Source of the DNA: Plakobranchus ocellatus
Taxonomy: Eukaryota; Mollusca; Gastropoda; Plakobranchidae
Length of the DNA: 26,002 bases
Direction: 5' to 3'
Assembly: GCA_019648995.1 (NCBI GenBank)
Contig: BLXT01004491.1
Span: 3,557,667 to 3,583,668 of the forward strand
Under the pieces are notes generated by a model. It ran no database searches, was not told the origin of the DNA, and worked only from the letters and a program-made list of their open reading frames with translations. Positions 9,856 to 20,221 of this stretch are shown here, one piece after another. Each line of letters starts with the position of its first letter. Position 1 is the stretch's first letter. The position numbers and the translations under genes were made by a program.

Positions 9856-9921
9856 ACAGATGCTCTGTGTTGCTTTATTTGTTTTTATAAGTTTGAGTTG
9901 GTGGTTGTACTCCTTTACAAT

Positions 9922-9934
9922 ATCTAAATATTGG
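9922..9934. repeat. Target-site duplication, right copy
   Basis: ATCTAAATATTGG is identical to 7075-7087, at the end of the PLE right arm. Confidence 0.75.
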
Positions 9935-10110
9935 AAATAGAGCTGATCATATCATCAGGATCATAACGTTAAACGGAAAGACGGAGATGCTTGAGGTGGC
10001 AGGTGAACAGCGCTGCTACATCGGCCACACAAATCTTGATTATCACGTACCAAGAAACTATGGTGGTAAGGTTCTTAATAGAGGGGTGGATTGAAAAGAA
10101 ATTCTAAGCT
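9935..10110 (+). repeat. Repeat unit, copy B, right fragment
   Basis: It continues copy B and matches copy A from about 6845 to 7033 (CGTTAAACGGAAAGACG, GGTGGCAGGTGA, CACGTACCA and AATAGAGGG are shared). With 7034-7087 it restores a full-length unit. Confidence 0.75.
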
Positions 10111-10339
10111 AGTCCCTTACGTGACGAAGAGAGAGAGAAAAAAAAGTAAATAAAAAAGTAACTGAATAAGGAAATTAATAACAGCCATTATTGACATAAC
10201 ATATAACCTTAACATATAGTTATCATTATTGGCTAAATGTATGTGTGTAAAGCATATAACGATAACTTTAGCCTATTTGAAAAGACACATGTTATGTTCA
10301 TTTATGTATGAATTTGTTGCTTTTAAGTTTTATACAAAT

Positions 10340-10373
10340 ATATGTATGTGTGTGTGTATGTGTGTGTGTGTTG

Positions 10374-10405
<32 letters not shown>

Positions 10406-10489
10406 ATGTATGTATGTATGTATGTATGTATGTATGTATGTATGTATGTGTGTGTGTATGTATGTATGTATTTATGTATATATTTAAAC

Positions 10490-10532
<43 letters not shown>
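10340..10532. repeat. Compound microsatellite (TG)n-(TATG)n-(TA)n-(CA)n
   Basis: TG-rich sequence is followed by about 15 TATG units, mixed TG/TATG, a TA run (about 10496-10520) and a short CA run. Open frames on both strands across it are tyrosine/cysteine or threonine/histidine repeats of the tetranucleotide and are not genes. Confidence 0.92.
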
Positions 10533-10533
<1 letters not shown>

Positions 10534-10639
10534 GAAGTGTTTTATGTGTGTGCGCGTAGCTATTTCCGCTTTATGCTTCATAGAAATCCTTTTTAGTAAA
10601 CTGATCTCTTATTTGTACCAACTGCACATGCACACAATA

Positions 10640-10760
10640 TTTCCTCTTTTTTTTATTATTATTATTAATCCTTCGTTTCTGTGCCTCGTGTTTCTTTTTT
10701 TTTTTTAACTGAAGAAGCCTAAAAGTAAAATCGAAAGTTTTAATGGATACTGTAAACTGT
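10640..10760 (+). mobile_element. Possible second PLE-like 3' tail
   Basis: A T-rich stretch is followed by CTGAAGAAGCC, a short spacer and TCGAAAGTTTT (about 10709-10742). This resembles the GATGAAGCC...GCGAAACGTT signature of Penelope-like 3' regions and the motif at 9825-9855. The microsatellite block upstream also mirrors the layout of the PLE arms. No coding remnant accompanies it. Confidence 0.3.
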
Positions 10761-13600
10761 ATTATTCGACTTTATTCTGATAAGTTTTCAATAGAAATGT
10801 TCAAGATAAAGTGGAGAAACTTAACTATTTATAGCCCCTTAGTAAAACTCATAGGATGGGCGGACAAGCTATAGATCTAGGGTGGTACAAATAGTTTTAG
10901 GCAGCATGGCGTGTTCATTTCCGAAATAAGATTGAAAAAAATGTTTAGACCTTCAAAATCATTTCAAAGTTTAGAATAGACTTATTTTAAGTGGATTATT
11001 GAGATATAGATGCTTTCTTGTTCGCCCTTTTAAATAAAGATTTGGTTTTTCCGAGCTATCTTGAAAACTTCTATTCGTGGCTATGTTCTTTTTCTATCTT
11101 CTAAAGACCTTTCACTTAATGAAACAAATAACAAGTTAAAGAAACCAATCCCTCGTATCATTTGGCATTGGTTTATTCAATGCAGGCCTTAGAACAAGGT
11201 AAATAGAAAATATCTTCCGAAAAATAAACTAATTAATTTCTGGCATGATCCTTGTCATTACACACCCTGGCATCATAAATTTAAAATTGCACGATGTAAA
11301 TAAGCAGCTTGCAAAGAGACACAAAAAAATCAGGAAAAAAAAAAAAGACTGGAGGTCATATTATTCCATCCAGCTCAGATGATGCAGAACAAACATTTTT
11401 CCTATCGTGTCTCATCATCATTATTTTGGGAATTGGTTTATTTATTGTGTGATTTGATAATAATTGAGCAAGTTGATCCAAACATTATATTAAATAAATT
11501 CTAGTTTTTTATCTTTTAGAAAATCAATTGAAAATAACCCAAAATAATTCCGAGCAAAAAAAACCAAAAAAAAACAAACGGGAAAAACAACAATAAAAAA
11601 TAAACAACCACATAGGCTAATAATCGCGCAAAAACAAAAACAAAAAAACAAAACACACAAAAAAAATCCAATATGAAATAGCTTAACCATAACTTCATAT
11701 CCACAGGAGATGAAACAGGACAAAGGAAAAGACATAATTTAATATTTTGTGTTTCTTAATCATACTATGTCTTTTGTAAACGTCATATATTTTTTCGAAA
11801 AAAAAGAAAGACAAAATAATGAAACGAAGAGAATAAATTATTAAAAAGGATAATCATACCACTCCATAGCCACAACACGAGTACGATACAGGTAGTTTCA
11901 AATATCACGAGGCTAGTTTTTTTTTTCTTCTCTGATCTAGATCCGAGATGTTCGTCAAAATGATGTCTGCTCATAGTGCCCAAGCTTTTTATACTCCTGG
12001 GCATCATGATAACATATCTACATAGGAGCAGATTATAATTATGTATGTTGTAAGAACACAATGAAAAGTACAAAGAAACATGACCAAGCTCATTAAAAAT
12101 TCGTCTCAATACGTCCAGTGTAAATTAGCAATCTGTCTCCTCCCCATCTCCCTTTTCATACAAACACACACACAGATACACATGCGTCAAATTCATGCTC
12201 ATACTAAATTGCTCGTATGAAATTTTCAAATGAGACCACCAAAATGCATGTCAGCTACGTGTATGTCGCAGAGAATGTAATCCATGGGAGTTAAGGTGAT
12301 CGCATCCGTGGATGAATGTTGACACCACACGCGAATGAATTCAACAGGAAACGAACCGTGACAAACTTGCCCGAGCGCGCATAGTGTATGCGAATACTTT
12401 GTGTGTTCGGAAAGGTAAACTGCACAGTGTTCACCCTAGTGGTAACGATAATAATAATGCAAGGCCAAACAACTCATCAATCAAATTTGCATGGCGTCAG
12501 GAGCCAAGTCTTTATGGTTGTTTTGTAAGGACCGATCGATGACAATAATGTTGAAGTCAAAGCGGAACGTAACGCGACACCGCGGATTTACCTCCACTGA
12601 AAGGGAGATTTGATACAATTGTCTCATTGAGAGCAGGCCTAAAAGTAGCGTAGGCAAAAAAGATGTACATGTATTCATCTGTTTTATCAGTCTTCTATTA
12701 CACTGATGATGGTGTACCATAAGAGAAAGAGACCAACTAAAAGCATTATTGTTTATATTGTATTAATACTAATGTTATTCGTAAGGATGATCAAATTAAG
12801 TTCGGCTGAGCCGAAAACCAACATAGCACGTGTACTATCAATGGAATAATAATAATAATGAAATATGTATATCCAAAGGGCCTCTCCTCAGCTTTGATAT
12901 TAAATTACTAATAATAGTTATTAATACGCGTAGAGGAAAAGTAATCAACTATTCATAGTTTAAAAATTGTCATTATTAGTTCCTGTGGGCATTGTTATTA
13001 GCGTTAATGCTGGCAATATTTACACATTTTCCCCCTAGAGATCAAATTAAAGGCCCCAAAACTTACAACAGTGACACTGACTGCAAGCCACGTGTAGGCC
13101 TACGACATAAATGCATTACGAATACAAGCAGATCTTCGTCTCGGAAGTTACATTGAAAACACACGCGAGACCTTCACTAAACGTTGTACGTCACCTTGTC
13201 TTAAGAAACAACTTTTATTTTTATACCACTTGCCAAGCTATAAATTTTAATTCTAAAGCATCTTCTCTACCATATTTCAGAGATTCGTGAGATTAAATTG
13301 ATGAGAAGCTAATTTCTAGAATTATTTTGCATAGCCATTTATTTAAAGTGATCAATTTTGTTTTGCACTAAGTTGCAAGTTTTGTCCTATCTTCATACTG
13401 AAACTTTGCCCAACACCAGAACAACTGAGAATTCCAATAAGGCCCAACCCAATTAAATTTATAACAAAAAATTATGTTAGGACCTGGCCTCTAGTAATAG
13501 ATGTATAAATTATCATTGACTAAATGGTGCTGTCATGAAGAGAAGACAGGAAGAAAGAAAGAGAGAGACAGAGAGGGGAGAGAGAGAATGACACAAATTA
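10760..13600. other. Intergenic sequence with no supported gene
   Basis: No recognisable protein or RNA gene is seen on either strand. Minus-strand frames at 11490-11735, 11783-12109 and 12481-12720 lack family resemblance, and the first is a shadow of poly-A-rich sequence. CpG is locally more frequent at about 12280-12620, and GGAAAG then GTAAAC near 12412 resembles a plus-strand donor. A short inverted repeat TTCGGCT-G-AGCCGAA lies at about 12800-12814. A GA-rich tract lies at 13535-13588. Confidence 0.5.
13535..13588. repeat. GA-rich tract
   Basis: Imperfect GA and GAAA repeats. It marks the left edge of the A-rich strand-biased region that extends to the LARP6 gene. Confidence 0.75.
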
Positions 13601-15339
13601 TTGATGGGTAAAAAAACAGAACACACCAAAGATTCTGGCATTTACTCGGCATTTATTACGCATAATTCAAATACATTATTTAAATAATTTTAAGTACAGT
13701 TTTGAAGTATATGTTTAGTTTTCACCGAGTCGCAAAGTTTTCTTTATCCTATACCTTGAGCATTGGCCTAAACAAGACCTAAGTATCATAGCCATCTCAA
13801 AACAGAAATAATGCTCCTGTCAATTTCAAATCAAAAGAATATAAAATATTTTATAATATACACATTTTTAAATGACAATGAAACCAAGCCCAGCACAAGA
13901 AAAGTCATATGTAAAACAAAGTAGGCCTACTTGTAATAATTGTGAAACAATTATAAAAACTCCCCTCACCACACTATTTCATAGCAAATGAAAAAAAGAA
14001 AGACACAAAAAACAAGATTAGAAAGGATTCTAGCATGAGATCAAGAAAGGTCGTTAAAATTATTATTATTTATATTAATTTGTGACCCAAATCATTTTTT
14101 GTTCTTTCATGCTTGAATAATAATAAACTAATACTTAAATTTATTTTGTGTTTTTAATAAGTAGCCTTTAACCAGATAACAAACATTGTGGCAAGAAAGT
14201 TTCATGCCTTAAGGAAACAACCTACACATACAAACGTTTTGAATACAGTTCAAGAAGTAACAATTGCTGCATATGACTATTGACTAAAAAGCTAGCTAGA
14301 TCATAAAACAGATTCATCTCAATTTCAGCACCACAGTGTATATCTATCTGCAAGTAAAGAAGTTGGGAAGCTGTTTACAAACATCTTGAGACAAAAAACA
14401 ATTCAAGAACATTACCTCAACAATTAAGCTAGAACCATTTAAACATTTTTAAAGATAGATGCTTTCTGTAAAAATACATCAATTGAGATTTCAGCCTGTT
14501 TTAATATAATTTCACACCATAAATTTAATTCCGAAAAATATTAGGTTTCAGAGGTTTAAAAAAAAAAAAAAAGAATCTCATTACTTCCAAAATGAAAGTT
14601 GTATGCAATAAATAACTTGCATCGCTCTGAAATCAATGACACATGCATACCTAAACACTTCCATCAATTGCATGACTTTGAAGAGTACAGGGGAAAAAAA
14701 GGCAGATGTCACAAAAAAAGAGTTCTGAGAAAAACGAAATTTAAAATTTGAACAACTGCCCTTCTTTCACAGGACAGCTTTTTAAAAAGTCCTGTTATCT
14801 CCTGATTATGGCCTTTCTTCCCTTGTATATTTTTTTAGAACAAAATAAACGACGTAAGCTAAGGGCTCATGGGGTTAGTTAAGAAGTCGACTTCTTTCAT
14901 CCCCTGTAGTCTTCAAATGTGAATGGCAAGTTCTCTTCATTCAATCTCCACCCAAAAAAAAATATATTCTGTCATAAAAAGTGCATGCGTATTCAAATCA
15001 GAAAAAAAAAACAACAAAATTCAAAATACCCACACCAATGACATGACCAAGTATTTTGCAAAATAAAGAAGCAAAAACTTTATTGCTGAGACAATTCAAT
15101 ACATGATGGTGTCAGTTGAATTGAAAATTTTAAGATGAAAAGAAAACGAAATAAAATGAGTACCAGCATAACAGTCATGAATTTAAGGATTCTCCATGTT
15201 TGAGTTAACTGACATAATCACCCAAAAGCAATTGAGAAATAGTGCATAGTGATCAACCTACAATTCAATACTTTGAAACCCAAAATGTGTCAACCAAAAT
15301 GATTTCGAGTCCACAAATTGTGTTTTTCTTTAAAAATAA

Positions 15340-15404
15340 CTTCGGCTAAACCGAAATAATTTCTAGTCATTGGAATTTTGGTTTAACAAAAGTATTCCAC
15401 TGTA
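15340..15404 (-). mobile_element. Possible single terminus of a pogo/Tigger-type MITE
   Basis: On the minus strand the sequence starts CAGTGGAATACTTTTGTT and continues AAACCAAAATTCC, ending with a TTCGG-TTTAG-CCGAA inverted repeat (about 15342-15356). The CAGTGG start is shared with the MITE at 18240. I could not find the opposite end. Confidence 0.3.
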
Positions 15405-18239
15405 CTAGATTCACTAGATTATGAAAGACACTTGTTTGATGTAGCAAACCAGATACCTCACCCCTTGGTTTGTAAAAATATTTGGTTTTTTAGCAGATTG
15501 CTGACCACAACTAGATGATTTCAAGTTTTCAGGCTTTCATGGGTGCAAATAAGCGAAGTTGAATTGGCCTGCAACAAGTGATCCAAATTTTGCATTCACC
15601 TGCAAGAAGGCCTACTGCTACTGGGGACAAAGGAATGTCAGCAGGTCTACCTTTTTTATGTTTAAAATAAACTTCCAATACTTGTTTTTCATTTTCCATT
15701 CTCAAACAACACCAAAGCCCAATCTTCACAATACCGACCTTGCTTCCAGTGTCCATTGGCCAGAAGTGACCGAGAAATTCTGATTGGCCAACAAACCGGC
15801 CACAGCCTGCGAACACGGCAGAGGTTAAAGTTATACAATGAAAAGAGGTAGCCACTATGTACTTGTTATGAACCTAAACAAGGGTAGGGTGGTTTATAAG
15901 TGTCGTTTTGTGTTTTAATGTGTCCAGCTTTTCATGTAAAATCAGTGCTATGCCACTTTTCTGACTGCACTTGACAAAATGCTATTTCCATACTAAAACT
16001 TAAAAGAAAAAAAAATATGGCATTTTCATAAATTACACACATGTATATAAATAAATGAAAGAACACATTGGAATGGTAACATGTCAATGGCTTAAAAATA
16101 AGGGTAAAACAAAAAAAAAACCCCAAAATACAGAGAGAACCTAAAGTCCTTTGGGGATTGCATTCTCACACATGCATCTTCATGGAAATTCTTAAAATTG
16201 ATCTGCTAGGTAAAAGAATAACTCAGCCAACAGTGATAAAGATGCTTACAAGTTACAGTCTTCAATAAAGAGATAAATCATTGAAGAAGATGACTAATCT
16301 GCTTGAAAATTATATAAACAAAACAATGAGCTTCCAGAGCTGCAGATTATTTGTAATTTATGCCAGTTCAACATATAATTATCAATAACATGACAGTCCA
16401 ATTACCATATTCCTTGCTACTCAAATCTTGCGCAGTGTATGCTTGTCACAAGGATTACCATTTGCCACTCTTCCTATCTTTAGCTTTGTTTCACTTGATG
16501 TTCAAGGCACACCAGACAGACATAAGCAACAAGGAAAAAAAATATGTCAATGCCATCTAAGGTGGTAATGGCTTTGAATGTAAACAAATATAGTTATGAG
16601 CTACAATTTATCAAGCCAGACAGTGGATAAAAATCTTGACATTTAAAACACTTTCACATCTTCGACTTCAGCTTTTTAGCTTCCACTGTACTTTCTGAAA
16701 TGGGTGCAACACACACACACAAAAAAAACCAAAATGAAAGAAAAGAAAATCAACAGCAAATTTCAAATCCTATGGGAATTTTTCTTCCATGACTGGATCA
16801 ATTACGCCAAACTTAAATGCATTCCAATGCAGAAAGAAAACAAATAAAATAAAAATGTTGCTATTCATTTTAAACAACAACATCAAGCCTGAATTCATAT
16901 TGATCCATTCAAGAACTAACACTATCTTGACTCTGTAGACAGTGGGTATATTGGGTCTTCACAATCCAAAATACATATATATATTTGCGCTAGAATTAAA
17001 ACATTTCAATTCAGCTTCAAAGTGCTGGTTGAGTTATATGAAAATGGCTTATGAGTCACTGGTAGAGCTTGATGAATGAAATGTGGAAGCAGCAGTTTGA
17101 AAAGCAAAAAAGTGAAAAAAAAAAAAAAAGAAAAAAAAATGACACTTCAAAAAGGACTACAAAAAATCTTTTACATATATTTGGAATAAGATTAGAAGAA
17201 AATATTTAAAGGAAAAAAAACCATAAAATATAAAAGGTTATGCGAAAAAAATTGTGAGAATCAGAATAAATAAACAATCTATTCCAGCTAGTTACCATGA
17301 GATGTGACTTGCCATGCTGCCAATGAGGTTTGTTAACCCTACAATACATTATGACAGTGTAGGCATGAAATGATTCGAAACTAAATATCTAAATGTATTT
17401 TTGAGATTTCATGGTTTTTAAAAAGGTTAAGGAAATGCGCTAAAAAAAAAAAATCTTTTAACCTGATGCCTTCAAAAAGACAGATACATGTTATTACATG
17501 ACTGAGTGCTATGATGAATGCCAAAAATTTATTTGTCTTCCTTGCCAACTTTCATAAAATAAGCAAGATATTCTTTTGCAGCATATATGATAACTTAGTA
17601 TGTCACACATTTCAGTTTTGCACATTTAATTCTTTAAGGCTAAGCCATTTTTTGTAAATTTCCAGACAACTAAAATTAACCCAGGATCTTCATATCAAGT
17701 TTTACTTTCGCCCAACTCTATTTTAAAGCTATCTCACATTTGACTCCAGAATACATAAATTTTAACAAAACTGGAAAGGAATGTTACTTTGATCAGATCT
17801 TGAACAAAATATGATATAACACTTAAATTTAAAAACAGATTTGGATATAGTAATGAAGAAAATAAAGTGAAGCATACAGAGAAAAATGTCGAACAAGTGG
17901 GAAGAAAGGTAAAGAAAAAACAAAAGAAAGAAATATCTAAGGCTTGTAAACAAGCACTTTAACAGGGATACTTAACCTCAGAGAAAAATAAAGAGTACAT
18001 GAATTTGAAAGAAAATTTCAGCGTAAAATAAAATTAATTAACTAAGAGACAGCAATGTTAATGATAAAACCATGTGTGGCAGTCAATGCAATAATATCTT
18101 TAACATGGGAAGGAAGGTTAACAATGGAGATGAGAACCGATGAAAGGGGAAAATTGCCATTTTCAAGAAATCGCCTCAATTTATAGCTAAACCAAACATA
18201 TCTGGTCACCTTAAACTCGGAAACAATCCTCACATAATA

Positions 18240-18414
18240 CAGTGGAGTCTGGATAAAGTCAACTCGCTTCAGAAAAACTCTTGCTTAAGTCAACTGCTAA
18301 TGGCAGGCCCTTTTGTGTTTTCTTCTCTATTTCTTCATTATGGATAAAGTCAACTCTTGCTAAGTCAACAAATTTTGATGGTCCCAGGACGTTGACTTTA
18401 AACAGACTCAACTG
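18240..18414. mobile_element. Pogo/Tigger-like MITE (175 bp)
   Basis: The left end CAGTGGAGTCTGGATAAAGT and the reverse complement of the right end CAGTTGAGTCTGTTTAAAGT match at 21 of the first 24 bases, both continuing CAAC. Ends beginning CAGT are typical of pogo/Tigger relatives, which duplicate TA. A TA lies directly left of the element, but the right flank is CA, so the duplication has decayed or is coincidental. ATAAAGTCAACTC occurs twice inside (about 18253 and 18343). It contains no transposase and is non-autonomous. Confidence 0.65.
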
Positions 18415-20197
18415 CAATTTTGTTTACCTGAAAAAACAAAGGACTCCACATAAAACTGCATAAGAAATATAATTAAAATTCATATTGATGTTATCACAGA
18501 TTAAACACTAACATTTAATTCTAAATTATTGGAAAACATGCTCAACTTTAAGTACCGATATATGTACATAATTTTAAATAAACCAAATTATCAATCATCA
18601 CTATGAATGAATGCATGCAAAAAAAAATGACTAGGAAGACGAATATAAAATATATTTTTGAATGAAAGAAAAAAAAAAATAGGTGCACTGATCTTTAAGG
18701 CCTTAATCAACAGTGTAATGCATAAATAAATTATAAAAGATAGCTATCTGTCACATGCCACATTTAGTTCTGTAAAAGTCGGTTTTTGACAAAGAAGACG
18801 TTAAGAAGGCCCTCGATTAACCTTGACATACAGTATATGTTGATGCTCTTGCAAATATGAATAATAAAAGAAAAAATGTAAAAAAAATAATCACATTCTT
18901 AAGGAAGCCAAATCTAGCTTGGACAGCTGCAGCCACAAGCAGAAGCAAAGATTGCATAATCATCATTGATACCAGTGATTTTAAACCACCTGTTTTTTAT
19001 GTACTCTTTCAAACTTGTGCATGGTAATGTTGAGAATCAGAAAACAGCTTTTAGCACCTTTATCGGCACATTCAAATCAAAATACATTTCAATTCTTAAT
19101 TCAACATTACCCATGATAATGATAAGTGGAAGCAAAACACTTAATCAATGAATGTAGAAATCTGGACAAATCAGAATGCTTTGTTATTTCTTTTCACTTA
19201 TATTCAACATGACAAACACTTTGATGAAATTTTAAGTTGTGACCATAGGTTAACTATTTTTGGATTAACAACATGAGTAATGATCCTCCAATACAAGTAG
19301 CCCATTCAGGCTCGTCCTAGGTTCAGAAATCCGTTCAAGAATTGTGATTACCTCAATCTCTAAAATCATAATGCAAGTTTTGCAAAGATTAAGTAATGAA
19401 AAGTATAAAAGCATTTTATGTCCAAAAATGAAAGAATAAAGAACTTAAAAATGTAAAAAATTACAGCTCCTCAAATTTAAAATTCCTAAACAATCCAGAT
19501 AATTTTGATTTTTGACTCATGTTCTTTTTTTAAAAATTGTTTAACTAGCTGGTCATTTGTGGGTCATGATTTTGAACCAAAAGTAAATTCACACACACAC
19601 ACACAAAAACAGGTTTGCCGATTCATTTTTACACTTGCTAGAAAATATAGCTTGCTGCTTAGCAACAAATGATATTACAGTTCAAAGAAAATATAAACAC
19701 TATGTAGGATAGTCAGATGAGCGAAATATACATTTATCGCACATCCACAAATAACAGTATGAGAAAAAAATTTTTTTTTTTTAATTAACCACTCCTATCT
19801 AAAAAAAATTGCAAACGATGGAGTTGAATGTGTCTGTTGGATTTAGTTCCACAAAACTAAAAGCCAACTTTCACATAAATTGTGAGATGAAAAGAAAACC
19901 ACCAATCCTTAAACAACATCCTGTATTTAAGTAAACAGGACTCTTCCAGATGGAAACTCTTCACTTCTTGTAAAATTTTTATCTTTACTTTACTGATCAG
20001 CACACATGTACATCAATGCAATATTCTTTGCATTTAAAAAATCACACAAAGAAGTTACCAGTTATTTGCATTAAAAAAAAAAAAGAAGTAAAGGGAAAAA
20101 AGGACTGAAAGGTGATAATACCAAAGTTATAGTCTTTTTATATAAAGTACTGTTAAGAGCTCAGAATTAAACTTCAATAAATTTGATTTGATCTGTT

Positions 20198-20221
20198 AAA
20201 AAAAAAGGTGGGGGGGGGGGG
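20198..20221. repeat. Homopolymer junction A9-GGT-G12
   Basis: Nine A are followed by GGT and then twelve G. It is the third long G run of the window. Confidence 0.85.

Larger units (their letters stand above)
7088..9921 (+). mobile_element. Penelope-like retroelement (5'-truncated, inverted pseudo-LTR arms)
   Basis: The insertion is about 2.83 kb. Its order is: a left extension of about 100 bp (7088-7189); a left arm (7190-8046) that is the reverse complement of the element's own 3' end; a core of about 1 kb with reverse transcriptase and GIY-YIG remnants; and a right arm (9045-9921) with the 3' end in sense orientation. Inverted or direct 'pseudo-LTRs' made from partial copies are a known property of Penelope-like elements, which pair a telomerase-like RT with a GIY-YIG nuclease. 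A 13-bp duplication flanks the whole. The core lacks the N-terminal half of the RT and has stops and frameshifts, so it cannot move by itself. Confidence 0.85.
9045..9921 (+). repeat. PLE inverted arm, right (sense 3' end)
   Basis: It is the partner of 7190-8046 and contains the last codons of the element, the 3' UTR and the terminus. It carries a long (GA)n tract at 9366-9417 and TATG/TA-rich sequence at about 9500-9680. If transcribed together the arms could fold into a dsRNA stem of about 850 bp with a loop of about 1 kb. Confidence 0.85.

Noticed and set aside
7190-9921. LTR retrotransposon or DNA transposon with inverted repeats
   Set aside because: The protein motifs are Penelope-type RT and GIY-YIG, and the arms contain coding sequence of the element's own 3' end.
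10229-10708. 159-residue plus-strand open frame rich in Tyr, Cys, Met and Val
   Set aside because: It spans the TG/TATG/TA microsatellite; the repeated residues are a translation of the tetranucleotide array.
11490-11735. Phe/Val-rich minus-strand frames resembling membrane segments
   Set aside because: They are produced by A-rich plus-strand sequence read as TTT and GTT codons.
15529-15855. 108-residue minus-strand frame
   Set aside because: No recognised domain; a plus-strand frame of similar quality overlaps it.
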